Of a stretch of DNA of 64,000 bases, positions 24,805 through 37,581 are shown piece by piece. The stretch's first letter is position 1, and the number at the start of each line of letters is the position of its first letter. Origin of the DNA: Helopsaltes ochotensis (lineage: Eukaryota > Chordata > Aves > Passeriformes > Locustellidae); contig VXBM01000136.1 in assembly GCA_013400155.1 (NCBI GenBank), positions 62,001 through 126,000 on the forward strand, written 5' to 3'. Under the pieces are notes generated by a model. It was not told the origin of the DNA. It made no database searches and worked only from the letters and a program-made list of their open reading frames with translations. Position numbers and translations under genes: made by a program.

Positions 24805-24821
24805 CATCTGAGCATCATCTG
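24805..24821 (+). promoter_or_regulatory. Paired E-boxes upstream of TNNT3
   Basis: Two CATCTG motifs (24805-24810 and 24816-24821) lie about 200 bases before the inferred TNNT3 start. Paired CANNTG sites of this kind bind MyoD-family factors in other muscle promoters. A CATTCCT (MCAT-type) motif lies further up at 24306-24312. Function here is inferred from position only. Confidence 0.4.
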
Positions 24822-24955
24822 TGCAATTCCTCCAGCTACTCCTATACATGGCATGACCTTTTTTTCCCCCCTTCCCTTGCTTCCCCTTCCATCTCATCCC
24901 CTCCCCGCCCATGCCTGCTCCCTTCCCTTCCCTGCCCAGCACAGGGAGTCTGGGG

Positions 24956-24993
24956 CCAATCGGCTCTTCCAGACGATCAAATGTCACTATAAG
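24956..24993 (+). promoter_or_regulatory. TNNT3: TNNT3 core promoter: CCAAT and TATA
   Basis: CCAAT at 24956-24960 and CTATAAG at 24987-24993 sit in the correct spacing before a non-coding first exon that ends at a consensus donor. The start is expected about 25-30 bases after the TATA element, near 25018. Confidence 0.65.
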
Positions 24994-25017
24994 TTGAGAG
25001 CTGCATCGCCTTGGGAC

Positions 25018-25084
25018 GCTCGCAGATCCCAGCCTGCCCGTCCCCTCCGACAGGGAGCTTGCTCCTTCTCTCCACTCCTCCAAG
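25018..25084 (+). other. TNNT3: TNNT3 exon 1, non-coding
   Basis: Inferred from the TATA element at 24988 and the strong donor CAAG|GTAAGT at 25084/25085. It contains no ATG. The 5' end is approximate. A long first intron (about 4.6 kb) to a coding exon 2 is the usual layout of troponin T genes. Confidence 0.65.
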
Positions 25085-25898
25085 GTAAGTGGGATCCCTG
25101 GCCAGGGATGCTGCTGGGGGCAACACCACAGAAGGGATAAGCCTTGGTTTGAACGGAGAAGCACCAGGGGAGGGTTGGGGTTCACAGGATCTGGGATCTG
25201 ACACGGGATCCTAAGGAAAAGGCACTTCTACTTCTGAACTGTAGTTGGGCATGTCACAAGTCTCATGTCACCACACACCACAGAGGTGTGGGTGCTTTGG
25301 ACTCTCAAGGATTAGTAGTGGGAGAATAGATCCTTCCAAACCAAGATTTGGGGCTGGAAATTGAGATCTCTTGGGGCACTCAGGGAAAGCTCCCTCCAGC
25401 AGCAGGAGTAAAGTGCTGACCTTCCCTCCTCCATCACCCAGAGAAAGGGATGGCTGAGGCAGGAGGTATGATGGGCAGACCATCAGGGGGCTTCTGGTGG
25501 ATGAAGAGGGCTGTAGGGAGGGAGATCTGGGAAAAAAAGTGCTGCCATGGAGAACTGTCCCCTCCCACAGGAAAGAAGAACATTGTGAGTTTTGCATGGT
25601 CAGGCTAGCAAAGTGAAGGAGTTTGAAGTCATGAATATGGGGAGCATCCCATCACCACTCTTCAATTTAACCCCCTCCTCCTGCCCCTCTGCAATTTTCT
25701 GTGGAGTGGGATGTTTCCATATTTATATTTCTTGGACCAGCTTCTTGCTGTTGGGTGGTGGATATCCTACAAAGGCAGGAGGGACTCTTGTGCCAGCAAT
25801 TTGTGTGGGAGCTGTGCCTCTGATGTGGGGGAGCTCCAGTGAACTGCAGGTGATTGCCAGGGCAGGCAGCCATTCCTCAGGGGGGAAAGGCATGGGGA

Positions 25899-26027
25899 GG
25901 TGGTGGAGTTCTCAAAAGATGTTCAAGAGGCACCTGGCTGAGTGGTTTAGGGGTTACAGTGGCAGTGCTGAGTGTATGGTTTGACTGGATGATGTTGTTG
26001 GTCTGTTTCCACCTTGATGATTCTAAG
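25899..26027 (+). mobile_element. CR1 LINE fragment
   Basis: Plus-orientation piece of the CR1 3' end: TTCAAGAGGCACCTGGCTGA, GGCAGTGCTGAGTGTATGGT, TTGACTGGATGATGTTGTTG, then TGATGATTCTAAG. It sits in TNNT3 intron 1. Confidence 0.8.
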
Positions 26028-26839
26028 ACCAAGAAAAGGCAGGGGATGTAAACTGAGCACAGTCATTGACTTTTTGTTCTCTGTTTCAGCTTTATTATCC
26101 CTAGAAAGCCCCTTGCAGGGACCTGACAGCTCATACCACCCTGCAGACAAGGATAAAGGGAACAGAGAATTGGGGTTTTTTGGGACCCTGCAGCAGTGCT
26201 GGAGTCTTGCTACTCTGTTTCAGCATTAGAGAGAAGTAAATGCCTATGTTTATATATTTACTAGATATAGAATATATAATACCCATGTCTTTCAATATGA
26301 TATGTATATATATTAAAAAATCCATGTAGTGGGTTTGCAATGGCTCTTGCTGGGAAAGAGTGGCCTGGCCGTGTGGTGCTTGGGGGATCATAGCCCCAGT
26401 CTTGCCCGTGAGCTGTCCCTGCCAGGTCCCATTGCCCATGCACGGCCACTCTTGTGCTGCCCCCTTTCCATACGGCTCTTGCTACCTTGCCTACCTTGTA
26501 TGGCCTGGCTTGGGAGGGGATGATTGATGGGTGGGTTATTTCCAGGGATGGCCTGGAGGTGCGAGGCAGCCCATTCCCCCTCCCGGGTGCATTCTCAGCT
26601 GCTTAGAGGCTTCTTGGGATGTGCTGGCTCTGCTCTTTCAGCTGAGGCCAGGAGCATTTGGGGCCAAAAGGGACATGGTATTCCTGCCCACCTGGGGCTA
26701 AGGATCAGTGTATTTGTCCTTCCAGTGACCTGCTTGGCTTGAACAAAATGCAGAATTTTGCTTTCACCTTTAAGGGGTGGGAGCAGGCAGGAAGTTTTCT
26801 GTCTGGTGAAACTTTCCCATGTGTTTTGATTTCCTTTCA

Positions 26840-27130
26840 AAGGGCGAGCAGTATTAACTAATTGATTTTATTACATCCTTAAACCTCAGTCAAGACCGGA
26901 ATCCATTTTTCTGCCACTATACAAACAAAGCCCAATTACTGCCTGAAGGTGCTAACAGCCTTAATCCTGGGCTGCATTTGCTATGTGTAAAGTAATTTCC
27001 ACCAAAGGCTAATCCCGAGCCAGCTGGAGAGTTTCCATTGCCTTCGGGCAAACTTAATCCTAACTGTAAAAACTGCCGCTCTTAACAGATTGCTTTCTTT
27101 ATTGCCTTTTGGATGTAAATATAGTCCAAT
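26840..27130. promoter_or_regulatory. Candidate intronic regulatory element, TNNT3 intron 1
   Basis: AT-rich, non-repetitive block with repeated TAAT/ATTA cores, a CAGCTG E-box (27020-27025) and AATTACTGCC-type motifs, lying 2 kb into the first intron of a muscle gene. It looks unlike the neighbouring intron. I cannot test conservation, so this is a suggestion only. Confidence 0.25.
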
Positions 27131-29696
27131 TTTGCTGGCTGCTTTGATGACAGAGTTAGCTATGTGGATAGTACTGGGCATCAAAGAGCCTTTCTTGTCT
27201 TGGGTGGCTGTAGCTATGACAGTCTGCATTTTGCCCCTGGCTTTAAGGGACCAGATGGCTTTTCAATGCCATGAAGTGGACAGACTCCTTGTTCTTCTTC
27301 GAAGCCAAACCTTTTTACTTCTCCAGCCAGGGCAGTGGCAATCGGGTATCTCCTGACAGAGGGACCAAACCTGGTTCAATGTTTGGCCCTTGCAAGGCTG
27401 AAATCTGTGATCTTCCCCTGGATTTTTTTATCCCCCCTGCCCTTGCTTGTGGGGTTCCTGCATCTGGCTCATCTTTGTACAGTCTGCCAATGCACTTGTT
27501 ATTAATTCATTTTATCTGGGGCCAAGAAATCCCCTCAGGGTTGGGATCTTACGGTGTCAGGGATGCTGGCATTCTCGCTCCACTTTTATAGCACACGGAC
27601 AGATGCCATGCAAAATCCCATTCGCATTTGCAGCGCTTGGATTAACAAATATGGAAGGGGGTAGGGGGACAGCCAATGTGACAACCCTCAGCAAGATGTC
27701 CTTAGAGCTAAATTGGAGATGAGATGAGCTCATTCCAATAACTGCTAATGGAAAGCCTGATTGCAAAGGCTCCCGTTGACTTCAATTGCCTTGGAAAGAA
27801 CAGCGCTGCGCTACATGCCTGCCCTGCTCTGAACAGACACTCACTCTCTGCCTGCACACAGAGGGTTCTCAAGCTGATTTCTTCACCATTTAGTGGTATT
27901 ACTCTTCTTCTTACTAGAATGAGAGAGGAGTTTAGCCCACAGCCGTATTATTTTTTTTAATCTTCCACCTTGGGAAGAAGGAAAGCTGCATTTATAAAGG
28001 CTTAATCCATGGGAGGACTGGCCATTGCCCTGAGTCTTTACAGAACATGTATTTTGGAAGCCAACAGCTGGGCATTAGGCAGGTTCCCTCTGCAGGCTTT
28101 TGCCTAAAGAAACTCTGCTGTCCTTGTTGCCTAAACTAACATGCTGTCAAGCATTATTACTAATAGTTTGAATTACTTTTGAAGGCTGAAATAAGACTGC
28201 AAACATGCTAGCCACTGAGGAGGTAGCAAGTGCAAGTCTTCATCCTGAAGGTTTTATGAAATCTAGACTGAAAAGACCAGGGGAGAGAGACCAACAGTGT
28301 TGTAGCATTCAAGTAATTAACAGAATAAGCAGTGTGAATTGGTGAGGAGGAAAGCTGTTTTAAAGCTGAAATTCCTCCCAAACGCAAAATTCCCCCTGTT
28401 CCCCCTGCCTGGTAGGACTAGAGTCCCCTAAGTATTCCTTGGGATGGCTGTTGCAATCAAGGAATGGGCAACCACAGCTACAAAGTTAAAAGCAGCCTGG
28501 GGCCAAGAGACCAGTGAACCCAAATCTCATGTGTCCTGCCAGTAGATTACTCCTCCAACCCAGCACCTCAGGTCAGGTCATAACGCAGCCACTGGTGGCA
28601 CTACTTCCAGGGCAATGCTGAATTTCAGAAAGAGAATAAATGAGGAACTGGAATAAAAAAAGTTGGTTGTTTATCTCTCCTTGCAACATGGGGGTTTTAA
28701 ATCCTGTTGATGTTAATGTATGGTGCCCAAGGTCATTGCTGAGGAATGGAGAGAATCCCTTATAGGGCAGGGTTGGAGCCTGTGGGATTACTGCCTTCCT
28801 CTGAAATAGAAAGCTGCTGAGCTGCAGTTGTTCCTTTTGAACCTAAGTCAGCCCACCTGCTCCTTCAAGATATCTCTCATATATCAGCTGAATAATGAAG
28901 TCACGAAAGTTGGGGTTGGGGCCAGCAAGGAGAAGTCTGGCTTTCTAATTTAAGACTTGCCATGGATTTGGAGAAAGTTTCAGTGGCCTTTCCTCATCTT
29001 CTCCCCTGGCCTCAGGACAGCTGATGCTGTTAGGAAAGGCAGTGTTGTATTACATAGAAGTGGTTATATCACCGTGAACTGCCTACCTAGGCATGTGCCT
29101 GGTTTTCATCTTAAACTAACCAACAATTTATTGTTCACTCACTGGTCAGTTGCATAAACCAGACACACTTTTGGGTGCTGACAAACAAACACTTATCTCT
29201 AGGTTTATTGGTAGTTTCAGTTATTTTTGTAACTAATTTTAGATTTGGAGCTGGCACCTTCCCACCTGTGGTAGTACAAAAGAAAGAAAAATTCCTCTGA
29301 TCTTGCTGGAGCAATGGAAATGTCAGATGGGTGTGGGAGGACACCCTGGCCTTGCCTGTCTCCCTGAGCTCTGGGAATTTTGTAATTTAAAGCTGGGACT
29401 AAGCAGCCCCTGGGTCTGCCTATTGGAAGCAGCTGAGTTGCTGGGATATATCTTTCCAAATGATCTTTTTCTCCTCCCCTCCCTTTGTCCTCTGACACGG
29501 GTGGCAAAGGTTTGTGCTTCTCCCAGAATGTCAGTGTTGGTGGGGAACTGGTTGCTGTGTGGGAAAGCAGGTGCTTGGGTTCTTTTGTCCTCAAATGTCA
29601 ATCCATCTGCTTCTGCCTCAGTATTTTTTATGAAGTGCACTCACTAATAACACCTTTTTCTTCTTGTTTGTTTTCCTTTTCTTCTCTTTTGTCTAG

Positions 29697-29731
29697 AAAC
29701 TAATTGCCAACATGTCTGATACCGAGGAAGT
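29697..29731 (+). CDS. TNNT3: TNNT3 exon 2, start codon
   Basis: Acceptor TTTTGTCTAG, ATG at 29712, donor GTAAGT at 29732. It encodes MSDTEEV with the last codon split (phase 2). Confidence 0.95.
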
Positions 29732-32700
29732 GTAAGTAGAGAGAAAGTTGTCCGCATGTTTATCTGCTCAGCTTGGCCCACACAGCAGAGCGAGGGCATC
29801 CCTGCAGGGTGCTGCTCTGTGCTCAACCTGAAGCCCCCCGAGGCAGTGGGGAAGGGGCATCTTGACTTAGAGTGTCAAAGACCCTCCATGTCCAACACAG
29901 GACATCCCCCAAACACCTCCACCCTGCTCAGCCTGCCCTCCGGGGCTGTGGCACTGCACCTGGGAGAGGGGGAATAAAACCCACAGTGCTGTGGTGTCTG
30001 CCTTGGTTTAACAAATCTAGAGTGGTATGACCAGACCCAACGGGATCATTTGACATTTCTGCCTCATTAGTACAGAGGGGAGATTTCGGGCAGTCATGGG
30101 ATCGGGGGAATCATGGACAGACCTGCAGACAACAGATTTTAAACAACATTGCATTGGCTTGCTTCAGTGTAAAGTTTAAAGCTAAACATCAGTACAGAGT
30201 GGGAGAAATACTTACCTAGTTTCAATATCCTTTTTTCCTCTCTCACAGGGAACAAGGAGAGGGTAAGTCAAATCTGTCTGTAATTGCTTCTGTGCAAGGC
30301 TGCAATATTTGCTGGCTGTGTCAGCTGGTATGGTTAGACAAATCTGAGGTTTCTTTTTTGTGCTTCTGCCTATCTGTCACCAGCTTCTGGTGTTTTTCTG
30401 CTACCTGTAGCACGCCGGCCGGGTCTGCGCTGCGGGTAGTCTGTGGAGCTTCAGCCCCAAATCGATGCCCCGGTGGGAGGGGACGCTGCTAGTCTTTGTA
30501 GGGGCACTGCCATCTGCTGGCAGATTTATTTTGAAGCTTCTCTATGTGTAACATCTTTTGGCTTTAGAACATGAATCCCCACAATGTTTATAAGCAGTAT
30601 ACGTAGACACTTTTTTTATATTGAGGCCCTCTCTGCTACCTTTTCCCTTCTAATGCACATGTAACCTTGAGTTTCCATTGCCCAAGGAAAAATTCAATAC
30701 TTTATCATCTTCTTCCCCTTTTTATAACTACTCTTTTTTATTTTCAAAGTCATTTAATCTGTTATTTGATTTGCTGGTTTGCAAGTGGCCTCTCAGAAAC
30801 CATCTTGCCCGGCATCCCTGGGAGCACAAGGGCTCTGCCCTGGGTAGTGTCCTACTGATGTGTCAAGGCTGATGGCTGATTTGTCTGCTTTTTTCCCCCC
30901 CCTCTCCTATTTCAATGCAGAGGAGTACGAAGAAGAAGGTAACAAAAAAAGTGGAACGTAATTTATCTTTCTTTGATTCGTGGTCCTGCTTTTCTCTTGT
31001 CTACATTTCACCCTTCTCTTTGGTGCTTGCTGCTAAAGGCAATCTGAAACACTTGATCAGTAAACCAGTTGGAAAAGGAAAAACAATCAAGTTTTTGGGG
31101 GCTGTGATGTGCAGAGCCTTCATGTTACAGTGAAATGGAGTATTTGTGTGAGGGGACGGTGAAAAGGCTGGGGGCTAATCTGTCCATAAATTTGGAACTT
31201 TTTAGAACAGGGACTGGTGCAGAGCCCCCATAACATATCATTGGAAATCCTGCCTTTTCATTTTGGCAGTGTCCACCGATGGAGTTTAAATTTTGAAATT
31301 GAAAAGAAGAGCAGATTGTCCAGCTCCTGAGGAGCAGTCTACAGGGCACTGCTGAGGATAGAAAAGGCAGGGCAGAGAACCAACTGGCAAAGATGAAGTT
31401 TCTTACCATGCCTTTAGCTGGCAAAATGTGATTTGACAAGCTGCAAGAGACAGAGTGCTGATCTGGAAAGATGGAGCATGAAAAACCCTTCTCTCCCAAG
31501 TTGTTCCACCTTTTGTAGGCAGCAGGGAGAAGATGATTTTGGAGATGTATTGTTGTCTTTGCTGGGCACTTTTAACACACTGGCTTCAGTTCCGGCAAGT
31601 GTAGCTGCCAGTTGTCATCCTTCATTTCCCCAAGGTGTCTGGAACAGAGCTAAGGGCCAAACTCTTGGAATTTCTCCCAGTATCTGCCCTTAGTAACTAA
31701 GGCATCTTTTAAGGGGTCGAAAGGAAAACCCTTTACTGGAGGTGGAATACTTGCACATGGAGGGTATGAGACCAGCTCAGAGACAGAGAGTTCTCCTTGT
31801 GCAGAAATGTCCATTTTGGGGGTTTGGGGATTTATACACAGCAGCTCTTTTTTTTTNNNNNNNNNNNNNNNNNNNNTATGACTTCCTCCAAGTTGCTGCA
31901 ACAGCCAAATTCCCATTGGTGGTGGTGGGAACAGAGGTGCAACTGTGGCCGTGGCGAGGGTAGTTTCTGCTATTATGTACATTATCCTTAAGTAACTATT
32001 TCCCCTGACATTGCTGCTAAAGGGACCAAGGGCTCAGAAAAAGAAAAAGAAAGTAGAGACACCAAGTAGGTTGTAGAGCTGCCTTCAGTCATCATCTGTC
32101 TCTCTGGTCCTGGGTGGAGTGGCAGAGTCAGGAAGGCGAAGGCATTCTTCATGCTCCATCCTTCATGTCTTGTCAAATGCCAAAAGAGCAAGCAAAGGGT
32201 GTTGCTGCTACAGACAAGCCTTCCTTAAAGGAAAAGCATTTCTTGCCTTTCTTCTTTCTTCCCTAACTGTCTACTTTTTGTTTTCAAGTATTTAATGACC
32301 TGAAATTAATGATATGAAAGTATTAATGACGTGAAATTAATAGGCAGGTGACTTTCAATTTCTTTTTAATCTGCATGACTGGCTCCTCTGAGGTGTATCT
32401 TCTCTTTGCTCCATACTTTTGCTTGACCTTTGTGTCTCTTTCTGATGTCATCTATTTCTTTTCCATATAACTTTTCTCCATCACTTTCTAACCACCTTTT
32501 TTCTCCAGGCCTTAGCTCACCCCAACACCAGTTTCTAACAGTTTTCTGTTTTCATTTTCCTGCTTGCTGTTGCTTCTTGTCCCATGACACTTACCACCTG
32601 AAGCTCAGGAAGAAGGTATGTGACATGGCTTCTGCTTTCTTTCTCTCTCAGTGTGGAGGGAGAATGTGTGTAAAGAAATCCAGTGCAAATGGTTCACACC

Positions 32701-35700
32701 CAGTGTCCAGGACTCTGTCTTGAGCCAGGGACATCAATGCAATAATGGACATTGATGTTGTTTATTGAGCTGGTAGGAAATTTGGCCTGTTTTATTTGCT
32801 TAAAAAAACCAAACCCAAACATTTTTATATATATGAAAGAAATAAAATGCATTGATATATACATATATAAATGTATATAATACACACACGTAAATAATTT
32901 TTATATATACATATATATGTGTATATGCATGTATGTGTATGAAACCAAGAATACACATACGTGTTTTATTCTACCTTTTTTACTAAACTGCTTGACTTGT
33001 TTTTGGCACAGTGGTGTCAAAATGAATATTTTAAAGGGAGGGAGACATCCTGAAAAGTTTATATTCATCTGGCAAAATTCAGGAATGGATTTGTTTGAAA
33101 TTTCAAAAATTGATAAATGTTGGTGAAAATTTTTCACCATATGGGAAAAAAAGGTAAAGCAAAAGAAATGCAGCAGTTTTATTTTTGTCTAAAAATTCAC
33201 CAAAAGTTGGTTTTAGGGTATTTTAGCCAGCTCTAATAAAGAATAACATATTGGATGCCTTTTATGTGGTTTTCACTTGTGGTCATATTCCCATATTTCA
33301 GTAACATTTATAACCCCATAATGTGCCCATAAAAATGTTATTTTTAATTCTCTCTCACCCTGTAATTCCATCATTGTGTATTCTTACCCATAATGGCCTG
33401 GGAGCTTGGCAAACCTCAGGAATGTTCCAATAACATATTTCCTGTTTTAATTTTTCTCTTCCCATTTCTTTCGCTGTGTGACATTTCCCACCCACAGAAG
33501 AGGCTCAGGAAGAAGGTAGGTGAAGCAGCATCTCAGCCCTGCTGGTTCCTGCACCAGCAGAATGATGTGCACCTCTATCTTGCAAGGTGGTAGGAGAAAG
33601 CAAGAGACAAGAGAAAGATGCTGGGACAAACTATCTGCAGGCAGAGGGCTTTTCTTGTCCCTTGCACGAATTTCACTAAGGGTACCCCGCTTCCCTGAGT
33701 ATCTGTGCAGACACCTCTGCTCCAGTTTTGGGGAGGAAGCAGCACAGAAAATGTGGATAGCATCCCTTCATCCAAGACACAATGCTCTGAGGTTGATTTT
33801 TAGCCCTGGGTATTTGTGTACCATGGAATAACTGGGGTTTGGCTAGAAAGATTTCTATCAGGTGCCAACTGGTTTCTCCAACATAGCTTGGCAGATCATG
33901 ATCGGATGGATTTTGAAGTCAAAATCCATCTGTGGTCAACTATGTGCTTAGTCCTATGTTATATAGTACATATGCTATAATATGTCATTATATAGAACAT
34001 ATATCATATATATTATAAGTTTATAAGCTATAATATATCATATGATATATAATATACATAATACTGCAAAATTATAACCATGTAGATGCTGGTAAGTAAC
34101 CCCAGCTGGCTCCCCACATGGTGCACAGCATTGGCAAGGTGGGACAGACAGGGTGGAAGAGGGACTGGAACAGAAACTCACCCTTTGCACTCGAGAGTTT
34201 GGGATGTGGTGCTCCAGGTGCAAGGAGCCAAAGGGTGTGTTGGTTCCATGTTTGCAAAGCTTTGTGCTAAGGGCATATTTTAAGCAGGGATAAACCTGTT
34301 TGTAGTGCCGCAATAGACCCACTCTGAGCAGTTTGCAAAATTTTTACAGCATCCAGGTCCAGATGGTTTTACATTTCTTGTATCTGTGTGTGCTCTGGTC
34401 ACCTGTCTCCATTTCATCTCCTCTGTTTCCTTATTTCATACATCCTGTGCTTTTTTTTTTTTTTAACTCTCTGTTGCATTTGCACGCTCTTTCATCTAAC
34501 TGTTCTCGTTTTCCATCTCATTGCTTTTGCTTCCTGCCACATCCCGCCTTGACGAAGCTCCTCCAGCAGGTACGTGCTATCACCTTCCAAACTGCTCCCT
34601 GCTGTCTCCTTGGTGGTGGTGGTGGGGACTCAAGGGTGGTGCAAGAGGAGCAGTAGCAGTTATTTTGCCTTTTTGCTCCCGTTGTCTCTGCTTTCCACGC
34701 CCTCTCTGTGACAGGCTCTGCCTGGCTAACACCTGGGAATAATCTCAGTGCAAGGTCCGGCAGAGTGGGCTCCGTGGTTACCCGGCCTCTCTGCCACCCC
34801 TGCCCCGTGCAGGGCTCACCATGAAGCCCACCTGGCCAAGGGCAGGAGCTGTGCTCTAAAGCTGCAACTAGAGAGGAATTCCAGCATGTGATAGTTGAGC
34901 TTACTGTGAGATTTTCCCTGTCTGATATATTTTTGCTTCCCTTCACATGGTGAAGTTTTTTCCCAGCCACACATGCCTCAAATTCTGTTCCCCTCCTGGC
35001 CATTAGCACGTCCCTTACTGGGATAAAACTCTTCCCTCTAAAGCAGAATTTTCAGCTTATGGAAGGTTTTCAGCCTATTTCAGCTCATATAACAATGTAT
35101 TTCTCCCAATGTTCCTTTGCATCCTGTCACGTGGCTCTTCACACCTAAAGAAGCTCAGGAGGAAGGTATGTGACATGACTCCTGAATTCTTGTCTTTAAG
35201 AGAGTAAGCTCTGGCTTAGCCAGTAAACCGTAAGATGGCAAAAGGAAACAGGAGTTAAAAATAGGCATATTAATATAGACTAAAACTTGCCACCATTTTG
35301 GTTTTTGTACCGTCTGCCTTCACGTTCTGTCTTGACATTGAATGCACTGTCAATGTATGTGGTAATTGTTGCATGAAAAAAAAGCTTGAAAAGTGCTGGG
35401 AAATGTAAACCTCTTAAAAGGATGAATGTTGAAAAGCCTTAACTCTGAGATTGTTGGGTCTCCTTGGCAGGCTTATTTTGGACCATTTGGGGTGGATGTG
35501 GGCTGCAGACTATATGCAGAAATGGTCACAATTGGCTGACATTCTTACAATAGCCTCTTCACACCTCTTTTTTTTTTCAGCTTAAACCCTGTGGTATACA
35601 GCAAATGGTGATAAATATGATGCTTTAGCTTTGCAAATGATTGAAGATGGTATGTTCATATAATGGAGTTTCTAGGCCACTGTTTCATGGCAGTACTTGC

Positions 35701-37499
35701 AGCCTACCAAAACCTTTTGGCCTCAGGTTGTAAATCCACTTGGGCAAGCATCAGGGTTATGAAACAGCGCGCTGCTCCTGGCTTTGGGCAGGACTGCAGG
35801 AATGGCTGTATAAGACAAATGTCCTCTGATATGGCTGCTTAAATCAACTTTATGTTTTTAATATCTCAGACTATTTGCACCCTGACTTCCAGTACTGCTT
35901 TTGGTATCCATACTCATATTATTTCCTTGAAACATATTCTTAATCTTTCCCTCCCCCTCCATTTTGCCCCCGTAAAAAGTTGTTCTGATGATTCTAATGC
36001 TCTCATCTCCCTTTGCATTTTGCTTTCTGACTCTTCCCACATGCTAAAGCTCATGAGGAAGGTACGTGCCATGACTTGTGAATTCCTCTGTTTCTGTCTG
36101 GAGCAGTAACTGGTGCAGGAATTCTGGAGGTGGTTGAAGATGAGCCAATGCAAAAAACATCCTCTGCAGGCTGCTTTGCTCTCGTAGGATAAGCGGTGTG
36201 ATGAGTAATACGTACTAACTGCTATTTGAAAACAATGCCTGAGGCACAGGCTGCTTACATATTCCCCAGCACCTGATGTCTCTAGCCAGGCTATTTGTAT
36301 GGACACCAGTTGGTACAGGGATAGCGTTCCTCAAACCCTTTCCTCTGTGCCATGCCCCAGGGTTAGAGGTGGGACAGCCATGTCCTGAGGCAATACTGTG
36401 TCCCTCAGCTGGGTGCACCTCTTCCCCAGTTCCCCTGCCACTGCACAGAGACAGAACTCCCTGTTGCAGCGGTGTATGGAGGTGTGGGGAGACTTGCACC
36501 CAAAGTCACGAGTGTTCCAACAAGTGATGCGGTGTCACACCTAGTTCTTACTGTTAGGGTAAGGATTGGACTAAGTGGCATATTTGAGAAAAGATGCAGT
36601 ATGTACTTTTCCCATAACTCTTTGGGTGTTTCTGGGTTAATGTGCATCATGCAAAAACAGGGGTGGTAGCATTTTTACTTGATTTTATAACCCGAATTAA
36701 GGTAAGGCAGTCTCTGTAATTGGCAAAATAGAAGGTCATGCTTCTTAAAGCATCAGCCTGGCAGCCCAAACCCATTTACCTTTCAATTGCCCTTCTGCCT
36801 GCCCCTTTCTGCTTGCCCAGCCAGGCTTCCATGGGATGCTTTATCCTGCAGGTTGGAGAGCAGTAACATGCTCACCCTCCCACATCAGTGTGCAGCCCTA
36901 CACACCAGTGGTTAAATCCTGGGCACCAAGGAAATCAAGGCCAGCTCCTCAGGGCCCATTGATTTCCACAGTGGTTGGGATTTCTATGCACATGAATAAG
37001 AGCAGGTTTTCTATACCCTTCTTGCACGTTCAAACTTATGGGTAATGGACTTACTTTAAATACAAGTCATGTTTTTGTCAGCCATAGGCTACCAGTGGCA
37101 TTTGATTTATAGCATTATGAATATATACATTAGCCATCTGCATTTTTATATCCAAGCAACCCTTCCTCTCCACAGTTTGACATTCACATGTGCCCTCTAT
37201 TTCTCACTTAATCTTATTAATGGTTTTTACCCCTTTAACCACCCCCTCCACCACCTTGGCTAAGGAAAGTGTAAGGGTTTTTAATTATCCTCTGTTTCTT
37301 GCTTTAATTCTCTTATCTTTCTTTGCATCTCCTTCCCTGCTACTTCCATTTTAAAGAAGTCCATGAACCAGGTATGTGACTTCTGAATTCCTCTGCGTCA
37401 ATCTGAAGGGTTATTGTGTGCTGGAAATTCAGTTCCACTTGTCAATTTCACAATTGGGTTATGTGCTGAATGGGACAAAATGGAAATTTTTCAACCAAC

Positions 37500-37581
<82 letters not shown>

